Shown here: positions 26,737-36,651 of the stretch, in pieces
Position numbering within the stretch: the first letter of the stretch is position 1
Layout of the letters: every line of letters starts with the position of its first letter
Assembly: GCA_019359325.1 (NCBI GenBank)
Contig: JAHHHN010000001.1
Span: 310,001 to 374,000 of the forward strand
Length of the DNA stretch: 64,000 bases
From: Mojavia pulchra JT2-VF2
Lineage (GTDB): Bacteria; Cyanobacteriota; Cyanobacteriia; Cyanobacteriales; Nostocaceae
Direction of reading: 5' to 3'
Notes under the pieces: model-generated
Told to the model about the DNA's origin: nothing
Database searches by the model: none
What the model saw: the letters and a program-made list of their open reading frames with translations, nothing else
Program-made: the position numbers and the translations under genes

Positions 26737-27054
26737 TCAACTAGTTGCTTGCACAGGTTGTTGCTGAGAAACATTACCGGGTATAGGTTCGGTCTTTGTT
26801 CCAGGCTCTATAGCAGTTAATTCAATATGATTTAACAATGTAGTTACAAACGCAAACAGCAAGAAAGGCAGCGATAACAAGACCACGAGGCCAACGGTAG
26901 CTAAAGCATAAACTGGTCGTCTGGCCCCCATCAGCGCCAAGGCTGATGCCAAACTTATGGTAATTGTGATCAACCAAACAATTATTTGACCGTAAATATC
27001 ACCAAAGGTCAGGGTACAGACAAACCGATACTTTTGAATATCATTCATCTTCAT
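26737..27054 (-). CDS. Hypothetical membrane protein
   Basis: Not recognised. 105 residues with two hydrophobic helices (about 20-42 and 47-70) and a polar C-terminal tail with G-T-K-T-E-P-I-P. Several adjacent start codons exist (GTG 27057, ATG 27054, ATG 27048). It lies upstream of sdhA on the same strand but is separated by a terminator. Confidence 0.65.
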   Translation of the reverse strand: MKMNDIQKYRFVCTLTFGDIYGQIIVWLITITISLASALALMGARRPVYALATVGLVVLLSLPFLLFAFVTTLLNHIELTAIEPGTKTEPIPGNVSQQQPVQATS

Positions 27055-27415
27055 CACATTTGCCTCAAGTCTCTCCTATAGGTTCTACCTTAGAACCAGG
27101 TTTGACTGAGAGGCAATTTCTAAATATTTTTGCAAGATTCGTTATATTACTTTACAACTAGGTCTTTCTATCGCTAGATGCCAATCCTAAATAATTTGAT
27201 TATTTGCAATTACAAGTAATAAATGCTACTTAAATTTATACAACGGCAAAAGAAAGCTTTTACCGATTATTTAAAAAGTTTAGAATAATTCAATATTTGA
27301 GTTAGGTCAGATGAAAATGGCGTAACACAGTTTTAGTTTATTTAGCTTTTCAAGACAAAACTCGTCCTCATCGCCGATAATATAGATTACTTCCAGTAAT
27401 TTTGAGGTAAGCCAA
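27055..27415. other. Intergenic region
   Basis: AT-rich divergent promoter region between the small membrane protein and the Uma2 gene. No gene, repeat or hairpin recognised. Confidence 0.5.
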
Positions 27416-28114
27416 ATGGTTTTGACTCCTCAACAATTTGATGCCATTATGCCTGATGCTAGTCAGCTATATAGCGATGAGCCAGAAATGGAAAGTTCTC
27501 TGCACTATGCCCAGCTATTACTACTAGTCACTTGTTTAGAATGGCTATGGCGTGACAGGAATGATTATTTTATTGGGGCAAATCTCACAATTTATTTTAG
27601 TCGTCAACAATTGCGGAATAAAGATTTTCGTGGCCCTGATTTTTTCCTAGTTAAACAGACTCAAAAGCGTCCTCGCAACTCTTGGGTAGTTTGGGAAGAA
27701 GATGGCAAATACCCCAATTTGATAATCGAATTGTTGTCAAATAGCACTGCTGATACAGACCGCAATTTGAAAAAAACCTTGTATCAAGACAGATTTCATA
27801 CGCCAGAGTATTTCTGGTTTTCTCCAGACACTCTAGAATTTGCAGGATTTAAACTAGTAGGAAGCGAATATCAAGAGATTTCGCCCAATGCTAATGGTTG
27901 GCGCTGGAGTCAGGAGTTAGGTTTATACTTGGGTATTGATGCAGGCAAACTGCGTTACTTTACTACTGAAGGTAATTTAGTGCCAACACCAGAAGAAGCT
28001 GCTTTACAGGCGCAATTGGAGTTAGAACGGCAAAGTCTAGAGTTAGAACAGGAACGCCAACGTGCTGAACGGTTAGCAGAAAGATTGCGCTTGCTTGGTG
28101 TTGAAGATGAGTAA
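27416..28114 (+). CDS. Uma2 family (DUF820) protein with C-terminal coiled coil
   Basis: 232 residues. The nuclease-like core has F-R-G-P-D-F-F-L-V, P-N-L-I-I-E-L-L-S-N-S-T and D-R-N-L-K-K-T-L-Y, consistent with the D / E-x-L / K arrangement. The C-terminal 35 residues form a Glu/Arg/Leu-rich coiled coil (E-L-E-R-Q-S-L-E-L-E-Q-E-R-Q-R), common in this subgroup. Role unknown. It faces the metallophosphoesterase gene convergently, 8 bases apart. Confidence 0.88.
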   Translation: MVLTPQQFDAIMPDASQLYSDEPEMESSLHYAQLLLLVTCLEWLWRDRNDYFIGANLTIYFSRQQLRNKDFRGPDFFLVKQTQKRPRNSWVVWEEDGKYPNLIIELLSNSTADTDRNLKKTLYQDRFHTPEYFWFSPDTLEFAGFKLVGSEYQEISPNANGWRWSQELGLYLGIDAGKLRYFTTEGNLVPTPEEAALQAQLELERQSLELEQERQRAERLAERLRLLGVEDE

Positions 28115-28122
28115 TTAAATAA

Positions 28123-29868
28123 TTATTTCAACTTAAATTCATCAAATTTTACAACTTCTGAATCAGGCTTGCGAGTATCAAACCGATAGCTGCTTATCGT
28201 TCCTCTTCCAGTATCAAAAATACTGAAAGCAGTAATTTCATTACTAGCAATATACGGCATTGGTTGGCCGTCTTCCCCTAACAATGGGGCAATTGTTGGT
28301 ACTACAGGTTCTAAACCATTGGGGTCGCCAACTGCAACATAATTCTCTCGATATCCTATTGGCACTTCTCGCTTTTTGTTACCCCAAGCCGCACCATAAG
28401 AGTTACCAACATTAGAGGTTTCTAAAAAGTGCATTCCACTAGAACTAATAAAACGATTCCATAAATGAGAATGCCCATAGAAAACTAATTGCACATTAGC
28501 AGCCTCTAGTAGAGGTATGACATCGCGGATCAGGTAATCTGCATCCTTGGGATATTCGTAACGTACTGCCTTAATATTGCCAACATCATCCCGTTCAATT
28601 ATCTGGATTGGATTTGTATAGGCAGGGACAATGTTATCACCTAGAGTATGAGGCGGATGATGAAACATTACGACTTTGTATTTTGCTTGTTTAAACTCAG
28701 AACTGTTGAGTTCTTGTTCTAGCCAATTGTATTGCTTACTGCCTTCAGTAATTGGCTCATAAATATGTTGTCCATAACCCCAATTTTCAGAATTTTGAAA
28801 ATCCTTTTCTGCTTCTCGATATCTACCCCTCGCCTGTGCATCTAATTTGGGAGTTCGCCACATATTCGTAACATAAAGTACTACTAGGCGTACATCACCA
28901 AAGCTGACTGCATAATACTTTTTTCCACCTTCATTACTTGTTGGTAAAGTGAAAATCTCTTCGTATGTATCGGTATTAAAAGAATTATCTTTTAGCGATT
29001 TGTCGCCATATAATTTTTGGGCTACTGTAAGAGGAATCGGATCATCAAATTCATCGTTTAAACTTGCTGTCCTAGCAAAACGCCCCATCACTTCATGATT
29101 GCCAATGCAAGTAAATAGCGGCGCATATTGTATTATTTGCCCACCAGTATAAATTGGCTTTACGCCGTTGTAATTCATTTCATATTTGGCAAGACCTTGC
29201 AAACCGGGAAAGAATGCACCACCTCGATTATCATCAAACCATTCTGAGGCGCGATCGCTGACATTAACCAAATCGCCGGCAAACCAAACTGCATCCACTC
29301 GTCCAACTGTTTCTACTACCTTTTGCAGATTTGCTGCTGTCATCGGCTTAAGTTGATGGTCGGAGGTAAGTAAAATTTTAAGGGGTGTACCTACTTTTGG
29401 TTTGGGTGCAAGGGTAAAAACATCGCTGCTGACACTCTCGCCATCTTCCCGCACACTAGTGATGCGATAGGCAATTTGTACCCCAGGAGTTAAATTATTT
29501 ACTTCAGCTTCATGTCGCCAAATTGGACGCTGAACAGGTTTTTGGTATATTTGTCCATTTTGGGTTTGGTTGTGTACTCGTGATTGTTGGTCTTCCCGTG
29601 TGCGGCTAAGTTGGGTTGTGCTTGCCAAAATAGTCTGACTGAGATTTTCCCCATAGTTGACTATGTGTTTATCACCAACAAATTCGGTAAACCATACTAC
29701 TCGTACAGATGTTTCCGTTGGCAGCTGCAAAAATGGATCTGTCAGCAGTTTGGGTGCTGATATCATAATTGTTTGCCCAAATGAACGCACGCTTACCAGA
29801 GTAAAGCATACAACTAGCGCCACCATAACTAGTAAGGAAATTTTCCGGCTGCTTATACTTTTAAGCAT
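28123..29868 (-). CDS. Secreted purple-acid-phosphatase-like metallophosphoesterase
   Basis: 581 residues from ATG 29868 (M-L-K-S-I-S-S-R-K). A signal peptide (hydrophobic about 10-28) indicates export. Residues about 35-140 resemble the Fn3-like N-terminal domain of purple acid phosphatases; the catalytic domain has S-D-H, G-D-L-V-N, G-N-H-E-V, H-H-P-P-H and G-H-S-H-L-W motifs for a two-metal site. It may release phosphate from organic esters outside the cell. An upstream start at 29952 would add 28 non-signal residues. No pho box was identified. Confidence 0.85.
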   Translation of the reverse strand: MLKSISSRKISLLVMVALVVCFTLVSVRSFGQTIMISAPKLLTDPFLQLPTETSVRVVWFTEFVGDKHIVNYGENLSQTILASTTQLSRTREDQQSRVHNQTQNGQIYQKPVQRPIWRHEAEVNNLTPGVQIAYRITSVREDGESVSSDVFTLAPKPKVGTPLKILLTSDHQLKPMTAANLQKVVETVGRVDAVWFAGDLVNVSDRASEWFDDNRGGAFFPGLQGLAKYEMNYNGVKPIYTGGQIIQYAPLFTCIGNHEVMGRFARTASLNDEFDDPIPLTVAQKLYGDKSLKDNSFNTDTYEEIFTLPTSNEGGKKYYAVSFGDVRLVVLYVTNMWRTPKLDAQARGRYREAEKDFQNSENWGYGQHIYEPITEGSKQYNWLEQELNSSEFKQAKYKVVMFHHPPHTLGDNIVPAYTNPIQIIERDDVGNIKAVRYEYPKDADYLIRDVIPLLEAANVQLVFYGHSHLWNRFISSSGMHFLETSNVGNSYGAAWGNKKREVPIGYRENYVAVGDPNGLEPVVPTIAPLLGEDGQPMPYIASNEITAFSIFDTGRGTISSYRFDTRKPDSEVVKFDEFKLK

Positions 29869-30092
29869 GAGTAATACAAATTCGTAATTAAGACATACAG
29901 AACAAGGTGTAGTACAGGCTGTTTCCAATACTTTACTCTGTTCCGCAAACAATACATTCTTAGAGGATGTTTGAGAAGTATCGAACTATAGATCAACACA
30001 CATGAACACAGATATTTGTGGTTCTTTTGAGAATTATTTTGATTTTGGCAATAGTTGATTAAATTTTAGTTAAATTAACTTTAATTAAATCT

Positions 30093-32333
30093 CTAAAGAA
30101 ACATGGGAATTGGATTAAGCTGGTCTTCTATGAATTCTTGTTTTAACCACCCCATTTTTACAGGTACTTCATACAGCCGACCTGGTGCAAACTGTGCCCA
30201 AAAATGGCGCAGTCCAGGAACAACAACCTTGACAACAGACATACTAATGTCTGGACGTGTTTGATCGAGGACAAGCATTTCTAGACCATGTTTACCTGCT
30301 AAGTCAACGCAGGCAATAACATCTTCTCGCAAGTCATGACTGCGGTATGAAGAATAGTCTGTGTACATTTGAGGAATCACATTAGAATCGGGTGCAAGAT
30401 ATGTTTGATTTTCTAATGTCGCAGTATTACACCAAGTTTGCATATCCTGACGAGTAAATTTTGCTGAAGAATTAGAATTTGCCCCATTGGAGAGAAATAC
30501 CATCTGATTCATTTCAGTAACAGCACGGAGTAGGGCAACTTTTGCATCAAAGTGAGTTCCAAAGCCAAATAAAATATCTTCTGGCTGTTGATTAGTGCGT
30601 CTGGAAATTGCGGCAAACGTAGGAATCTTTAAATCGGTAGTGAGGTCTAATACCCAAAAATCACGTCCTATAAATGTATAGTATGTTTTCAGTTTATGCA
30701 GATAAGGATCATCAAAACTATTTAGATCAACAGCAGGTCTACGCAGACGGTTGTACCACCATATTGCTACCGCATCCCGTTCTACCAACTCCATAAAACC
30801 TTGGAGAATAGCTTCTTCCTTACAAGTTCCGGCAGCTGTGCCATTGGTATCTGCATAACAAAAGCAGTGTTCTTCAGCTATCGGATAGCCATAATAACAA
30901 TATGCTGTAGGCAAATACTTAAATTTCTGATGAGTGAGTGACCAGATGGGAGTCCATTCAATTTCTTGGGTAGTATCAAATGGAGCGGGAACCCATTGAA
31001 TGAAGTGATGTTGCTCGTTCCAGGAAGAGCGATCGCGGTACTGAGCTACGCTATAGTACATACATTCATACGGATGAATTGCCAGTTCTCCCAGCTTGCC
31101 ATAGGTGCTTTTCACCCGGAGTTCTTCTCCTGTATAAGTACCTGAGTAGCGCTCAATCGCTTCTCCTAAAGCGCTCATCTTCGCTTGTGTTGCGGTTTTT
31201 CCTTTACCAAAGCTTTTGGGACGAACTGCCTTGCGTAAATTTTCTAACTCTCTACCTTCTCTAGGCAAGCTGTGATCAACAACATAAGCATGGATGAGAT
31301 CATTATTTTGGAAGGGTTGAAATAAGCTGCGGATGACTCCAGTGATGGGACTAATGTGATGTTCGTAATATTGAAAGGCTTGTTCAGGTAAGCAGCTGCG
31401 ATATCCCCCATCATCACTTAACTGCTTCTGTTGACTAGTAAGTATTAATGGTTGAGGTTTCTGTTGAGCAAATTCAGTAGCCTCACCGCAACAATGACAT
31501 TGAGGGCGGCGAACTAAGGTATGGCGTTGCAAGTTGAAATTGACAAGATCAAAACTTAGCAGAGTTCCTTCTAGAGAATGCTGTTCTGGGTTAGTTAACC
31601 ATTTAGCAATTTCTGTCGCTGCTAGATTTAACCCAGTTTGTACAGTTGAAGGTAAAGCAGCACGAGAAACAGGAAATGGGTTAAGGGTTTGTTTTTGTTC
31701 TTGTACAAAAGACTCAACCTCACGATTCATTCGCAGACGCTGCGCTAGGCATTCCCAACATCCTGTATGCCCAGGACGAAATACGGGGCCAATCCAGATT
31801 GTACCTCCAACAGGTTTGACCAACAGCCAAGAACGTTTATTTTGCAGAGCTTCTCGGTTAAAGGTTGCCAAACCGAGTTGGAGATAATCATCTGTTAGTA
31901 CAACCGTAAACTCGCCACTATCACTAACATTAATGTTCAGGGATTCTAAGATGGCATTTAATGGCTCGGTTGTAATTTTACCAAAAGTGGCGATCGCAAC
32001 TTTAGCTTGTTGCAGCCTCTCAACAGCAACTTTCGCATCACCATGGAGCAGTTCCCAAAAAGCTGATTCGGCAGGTAGTATGTTATTTGCGCTGGTGATA
32101 TATCCCTTATGTTCCAACTGTTCTAAAGCATAGATAATCTCATCAGCCGAAGCTTGCCCTTGAAGGCATTGAACTATTTCCTCAACAGTGTAAACTCCAT
32201 TTAATAATGGTACTAGTAGGCAATATAAACGCCCAGTTAGGACGAAATGCCCCTTTTCACTGAATAGAAATACACTTTTAGGAGGAGATACCTCAACATG
32301 AAAGTGTTCTTTGAACTTCGGCTGGATGAGCAT
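30093..32333 (-). CDS. TOMM RiPP cyclodehydratase, fused E1-like/YcaO protein
   Basis: 746 residues from ATG 32333. It should convert Cys/Ser/Thr of a precursor peptide to thiazoline or oxazoline. Residues about 1-80 look like a winged-helix RiPP recognition element; about 85-310 are E1-like with a zinc tetrathiolate (C192/C195 and C279/C282); from about 325 the YcaO domain has the ATP-site motif S-A-L-G-E-A-I-E-R (387-395) and E-L-V-E-R-D. The C-terminus has N-P-I-P-M-F-L, like the Pro-rich end of azoline-forming YcaO proteins. The precursor gene lies 255 bases upstream. No dehydrogenase, protease or exporter gene is adjacent. Confidence 0.9.
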   Translation of the reverse strand: MLIQPKFKEHFHVEVSPPKSVFLFSEKGHFVLTGRLYCLLVPLLNGVYTVEEIVQCLQGQASADEIIYALEQLEHKGYITSANNILPAESAFWELLHGDAKVAVERLQQAKVAIATFGKITTEPLNAILESLNINVSDSGEFTVVLTDDYLQLGLATFNREALQNKRSWLLVKPVGGTIWIGPVFRPGHTGCWECLAQRLRMNREVESFVQEQKQTLNPFPVSRAALPSTVQTGLNLAATEIAKWLTNPEQHSLEGTLLSFDLVNFNLQRHTLVRRPQCHCCGEATEFAQQKPQPLILTSQQKQLSDDGGYRSCLPEQAFQYYEHHISPITGVIRSLFQPFQNNDLIHAYVVDHSLPREGRELENLRKAVRPKSFGKGKTATQAKMSALGEAIERYSGTYTGEELRVKSTYGKLGELAIHPYECMYYSVAQYRDRSSWNEQHHFIQWVPAPFDTTQEIEWTPIWSLTHQKFKYLPTAYCYYGYPIAEEHCFCYADTNGTAAGTCKEEAILQGFMELVERDAVAIWWYNRLRRPAVDLNSFDDPYLHKLKTYYTFIGRDFWVLDLTTDLKIPTFAAISRRTNQQPEDILFGFGTHFDAKVALLRAVTEMNQMVFLSNGANSNSSAKFTRQDMQTWCNTATLENQTYLAPDSNVIPQMYTDYSSYRSHDLREDVIACVDLAGKHGLEMLVLDQTRPDISMSVVKVVVPGLRHFWAQFAPGRLYEVPVKMGWLKQEFIEDQLNPIPMFL

Positions 32334-32588
32334 ACTGCTTAAATAGGTTTGTAAAAACAAAAATCTAACTTTTGAGTAAATTAGATGCGCCCTGTGGATA
32401 TAATTCCAGCGTAACTTAATGAGGGCGATCGCTTTTGCGTACATTAAATGTATCTGCAAAATCTTGTCCATTCAAAACAATATAGCGAATTGTTTTGTCT
32501 TGGTTTTAAACTGCCCAGCAGTAATGTGTAAATCTGCAATAACATGAAGAATCTTGTTGACATTGACCTCAACAGATTCTTCTGTAAA

Positions 32589-32840
32589 TTACTTTCGATA
32601 GTAGCCAAAGCGCTGTGAGCCATCAGTATCAGCATTAACAGATGCAATACCAGTATCAACAGAGGGTTGTACTGATATAGGCAGTTTAATTAATGGGACT
32701 TCTATACCTGTTGTTTGCCCAGCATTAATTGTAAGGCTACAACCACCAATACAAGCTGCTAATTGTTCATCAGATAGTTCTTCAATTAAACTTTCTGCAA
32801 TTATCAAGCTTTTAGCAATATTTTTTTGTTCGTGCTGCAT
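32589..32840 (-). CDS. RiPP (TOMM) precursor peptide
   Basis: 83 residues from ATG 32840. The N-terminal half is a helical leader with E-E-L-S-D-E-Q-L-A-A-C-I-G-G, a double-glycine-type end at residues 32-33. The C-terminal 50 residues contain one Cys (34), plus Ser/Thr at 35, 37, 43, 44, 56, 60, 63, 67, 72 and 75, several Pro and Val, and end F-G-Y-Y-R-K. The position just upstream of the fused cyclodehydratase, on the same strand, supports substrate status. The low Cys content would imply mainly oxazole-type products or few modifications. A GTG at 32846 is an alternative start. Confidence 0.78.
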   Translation of the reverse strand: MQHEQKNIAKSLIIAESLIEELSDEQLAACIGGCSLTINAGQTTGIEVPLIKLPISVQPSVDTGIASVNADTDGSQRFGYYRK

Positions 32841-33254
32841 AATCACGTAGTAAAGCTACAAGTTATTTAGTCTTATTGTTTACTTAAATAACCTTGATGT
32901 AAATTTAAAATCTTAATATAATTTAGATATTTATTTGTTTAAAATACGCAATTGGAACTAAATCCCTTCACCAAAAATTTAAAAACTTTTACCTAATTCC
33001 TCTACTTTATTGAAGAATTGTAGTTTTAGTTATTACTCAAACAGTCTTTCCATTAGTAAGTTTCCCGATATTTAGTTATATCAGATAGATATTGAAATTT
33101 GACTTAGCTTGATTACAATATCAGTAATATTAAGGTTATATTAGTCTAATAACTTTATTCAATCTCTAATAATTTACGCTGAATATATCTAATTTGAATT
33201 TAATCAAGAATTATACCAATCGCTTTCTCTAAGCTGGTGGCATCTTGAGCAACC
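32841..33254. other. AT-rich intergenic region upstream of precursor peptide
   Basis: Carries the promoter region of the RiPP operon. Very AT-rich; no gene, terminator or repeat recognised. Confidence 0.5.
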
Positions 33255-35957
33255 TTAAGGCGAAACGGTATAATTTGTCTGACAACTAGCTGTGGTAAGC
33301 CCAGTTCCGTGAGGTATAACAACAGGTGCTTGTGCTGTGAGCAATACCTGTCCTTGGGGTGATACGACAAGTCCTTGAGCTTCTACTATTTCATCGGGCG
33401 GTTGTAGAGATGAATTTGTAGAAGGAACGGCCACTTTGGAACCGCTACCTGTTTGAATTGGAACTATTTGAATATCTTCTAAAATTGTGTCACTACCCAA
33501 AGCCACCTCTGGATTTTGGGGTAAACCACCCCGTCCGGTAATAGTGAAGCGGCTGGATTCTTGAGGTTTATTTTGTCCACAACCTTGAGTAATTAATGTA
33601 GAAACATCATTTGGTTCAACTGGTAAGACAACAATTCCTGTTGTTGGATCACCTTCTAGAGTTTTAATTCCTACAGAACCACTTAGCCCAAACTGAGAAC
33701 TAGCCGTAATATCGCTTTTTGAACTTTGTTCAGAACGCAGCTGAATACCAAATATTCCTTGTGTTGCGATTTGAACATTTCCACCTTGTCCTGCAATTGC
33801 ATTAGCTGTAATATCGCTATTTTCAGCAACAGCTAATACGCTAGAACTAATATTTATATTGCCACCGCTACCACTACCGCCTTTAGCATTAGTAGTAATT
33901 TTACTGCCGTTACGCATTAGCAAAATATCTTTTAACTGTAGTGTAATATTGCCACCTTCACCTGATTTTGTTGTAGCTTGAATTCCTCCTGCATCTTGTT
34001 GAATGTTTCCTGCATTATCAAGTAATATTGAGTTAGCTAGAACATTGATATTTCCTCCTTTACCCAAGCCTTCATTATCAACATTTAACCTAGCACCTCC
34101 TTGAATTGATAATTGATTAGTATTAATTTCTAAACTTCCAGCATCGTTAATATTACTCCTGTTCAATACATTTGCAGATAAACTACTAAATGTTGGAATT
34201 AAGAGTGTTGGGTCGAATATATCCTCTATAAGAGGGCCTTGTCCTAATATCTGGATAGAGTCGGTTGCATTGATAGTCATGACTCCTCCCTTACCCAACC
34301 CTCTGGTCTCAACAGTAATATTAGCTCCATCCGCCACTATTAGATGCTTAGTATTAATTGTTAAATTACCAGCGTTACCTGTAGTGTCGATATCTGTACT
34401 ACTAAAAATCCCGCTAGGAACTTGATAGATAGGCGATACTCCACTTACATTCACAGAATTAGTAGCATTAATCATGATATGTCCACTATTTCCTTGTGCT
34501 AAAGTGCCAGCAAAAATTTGTGCGCCATCATTAATAATTAACTGACCTGTATTAACTATTAAATCTCCAGCTTGTCCTCTACCTTCTTGAACTGATGTGA
34601 ACAAACCACTGACTAAGAAATCAGTAAAGGAAACTCCTAATAATTCCACAGTATTTGCAGCATTAACTGTTAAAGTTCCGCCTTTGGCTTCACTGAAGGT
34701 TGCGGCAGATATTTGCGCTCCGTTTTTAACAGTTAATCTTTCTGTATTTATTTTTAAATTGCCCCCTGCTCCACTACCATAAGTATCAGTCAACAACCCA
34801 GTTGATAAAGAATAATTTTCTGAATCAGCACCATCCAAGTTAATAGAATCAAAAGCATTAATGGTTAAATCTCCTCCTTTCCCTGAGGAACCAGGTGAAG
34901 TTGCAGTAGAGATTCGAGCTTCGCCCTCAACCGAAAGTTTGCTACTAGTTATTGTTATTCCTAAGCTAGCTTCACTACCACTGTTTTCAGCGAACAAACC
35001 ATGCTCAAATTTGCCAGAAGTGCTAGCGCTCGATACTATGACGGAATCTGAAGCATTTAACGTCAGGTTTGCTCCAAATACAGAGCCTAGTGTGTTTGCT
35101 TTTACAAACGAGTTGTCAATTATGAGTTGCTTGCCGGTAAGTTGAATACTACCACCTCCATCACCACTGGTTGTTACCAGTGCGTTATCAGTTAGTAAAA
35201 CATTAGCTCTAGCTAAATTGCTGGGAAAACTTAGTTTAAATTGGCCGCCTTTTAATGACAGTCCAACCGTACCTGCATCTGCTACTCCACCCAGTTCCAC
35301 GCGGCCGCTATCAGCCCTCAACTCGCCACCGTTGATGCTAACCTCACCTCCTATCAGCGCCAGCGTTTGATTTGGCCTGACTGCAAGATTAGCTCCTTGG
35401 ACTTGGATAACTGCTGATTTTCTACCATACTGTAAACCGATAGGAACGCTCACTGTTAGTAAAGGTGAAGTCTTATCTGCGGATGTATTAAACTCTCTTC
35501 CATCAGCAAATTTCAAACTGTTAGCAGTAGTGGCAAAAAATGAGCCACCAATATCTAATTGGGCATTAGGGCCAAAGATAATTCCATTAGGGTTAATTAA
35601 GAATAGGTTGGCATTGCCAATGGTATGGATTTTGCCATCAAGATTAGATGGAAGATTACCAGTAACTCGACTAATAATATTTTGAATAACCGAAGCATGA
35701 GCAAAATTGGCTGATCCGCCTGTTGGTACAGAAAATTGGCTAAAACTATGAAAAAGATTGCCTCCTTCTTGAGTACCACCTGTAATTGTGAAATTGTGAC
35801 CATCAACTGAGGTAACATTTGTGGGGAGAGTACCATCAGCTGCGATTGGGCTATGCCCACTGCCAGAGGCAATCGCCTGGGCACAAGCGGGGCTAACAAA
35901 TTTTAGATTACAGCTAGTAAATAGTCCAGCAATACTGAGGATGTATGGCAACTTCAT
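33255..35957 (-). CDS. Filamentous haemagglutinin-type two-partner-secretion exoprotein
   Basis: 900 residues. A signal peptide ends near A-C-A-Q-A (about 27). The TPS domain follows (about 30-260), with N-P-N-G-I-I-F-G near residue 122 and N-L-F-H-S-F-S-Q-F near 66, marks of the haemagglutinin activity domain. The rest is a right-handed beta-helix of imperfect repeats of the type (L-x-I-N-x-x-x-L-x-I-x-x-G-A-x-I). It should be exported by a ShlB/FhaC-type TpsB pore; no such gene is in the window. Likely an adhesin or surface protein. Confidence 0.9.
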   Translation of the reverse strand: MKLPYILSIAGLFTSCNLKFVSPACAQAIASGSGHSPIAADGTLPTNVTSVDGHNFTITGGTQEGGNLFHSFSQFSVPTGGSANFAHASVIQNIISRVTGNLPSNLDGKIHTIGNANLFLINPNGIIFGPNAQLDIGGSFFATTANSLKFADGREFNTSADKTSPLLTVSVPIGLQYGRKSAVIQVQGANLAVRPNQTLALIGGEVSINGGELRADSGRVELGGVADAGTVGLSLKGGQFKLSFPSNLARANVLLTDNALVTTSGDGGGSIQLTGKQLIIDNSFVKANTLGSVFGANLTLNASDSVIVSSASTSGKFEHGLFAENSGSEASLGITITSSKLSVEGEARISTATSPGSSGKGGDLTINAFDSINLDGADSENYSLSTGLLTDTYGSGAGGNLKINTERLTVKNGAQISAATFSEAKGGTLTVNAANTVELLGVSFTDFLVSGLFTSVQEGRGQAGDLIVNTGQLIINDGAQIFAGTLAQGNSGHIMINATNSVNVSGVSPIYQVPSGIFSSTDIDTTGNAGNLTINTKHLIVADGANITVETRGLGKGGVMTINATDSIQILGQGPLIEDIFDPTLLIPTFSSLSANVLNRSNINDAGSLEINTNQLSIQGGARLNVDNEGLGKGGNINVLANSILLDNAGNIQQDAGGIQATTKSGEGGNITLQLKDILLMRNGSKITTNAKGGSGSGGNINISSSVLAVAENSDITANAIAGQGGNVQIATQGIFGIQLRSEQSSKSDITASSQFGLSGSVGIKTLEGDPTTGIVVLPVEPNDVSTLITQGCGQNKPQESSRFTITGRGGLPQNPEVALGSDTILEDIQIVPIQTGSGSKVAVPSTNSSLQPPDEIVEAQGLVVSPQGQVLLTAQAPVVIPHGTGLTTASCQTNYTVSP

Positions 35958-36192
35958 GTAATGCCTTTTGATAGTTGTTTATCTCAGTATTCCCTTAATA
36001 TCTGTAAGGATTATCAATGGAGAAAATGTCTGCTTAACAATTAGTCTTAGCGTTCTTGCAATCAACTTGCGGTATTCCCTGCTTATAGATGTTCAATACT
36101 TGGGTAATCTTCCCGTAGTTTTACTGTTTCTTTCGTGGATAAAACAGGTAACATTAAGACCATGATTTTTTCTCCTAATAAAATGGTTACTA

Positions 36193-36227
36193 CCTCAGAA
36201 GTTAAGCCCTTCTGAGGTTTTGTTTTG
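36193..36227 (+). terminator. Strong rho-independent terminator with no assigned gene
   Basis: CCTCAGAAG (36193-36201) and CTTCTGAGG (36209-36217) form a perfect 9-base-pair stem with a 7-base loop, followed by TTTTGTTTTG. It reads on the plus strand, where no known gene lies upstream; the nearest gene runs the other way. Confidence 0.8.
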
Positions 36228-36321
36228 CTATTTTTTAGTCAATTTATAAATTGAATAACCAATCTCTCCTGCCATAATTGATACTAAATTGCGGTCTGTT
36301 GTAGTACCTTGGGTTTCATGA

Positions 36322-36362
36322 GATTGCTTCCCTTGACTGCGTTCCGCTCGCAATGACAGATA
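36322..36362. repeat. Dispersed repeat, CGCTCGCAATGACA type
   Basis: GATTGCTTC...CGCTCGCAATGACAG. A reverse-complement relative is at 40440-40480 (CATTGCGAGCG...GAAGCAATC) and a shorter one near 6612-6640. Confidence 0.65.
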
Positions 36363-36651
36363 CTACCTTTGATAACAACTTGGGATGAGATGAAGTTCTA
36401 AACTAGACATCTCATAATTTGAGAAGGATGGCTATACTTCAAGGATTGCAACCTATAAATACAGTTACAGTAGTAATGTCAAAATAGAAGGGATTGTGCT
36501 GGCTGCGATCGCGGGATAGGGAGGAGGACACTGTTTAAGTAATTTACGCAGATATAATTTTTACCAAACATTTAAATATTGGTATTTATTACGTAGCGGT
36601 GATCACTGTCCGTATGGGATTATTTTTACACAGTTGAAATAGGTGGCAAAG

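Larger units (their letters stand above)
35958..36651. other. Intergenic region with orphan terminator and repeat
   Basis: No convincing protein gene. It holds a strong plus-strand terminator (36193-36227) and a copy of the G-A-T-T-G-C-T-T-C repeat at 36322-36361. A weak 65-residue plus-strand frame (35968-36165, TTG start) has no family resemblance. Confidence 0.5.

Noticed and set aside
35968..36165. 65-residue plus-strand frame before the orphan terminator
   Set aside because: Weak TTG start, no family resemblance. The terminator may instead serve an RNA.
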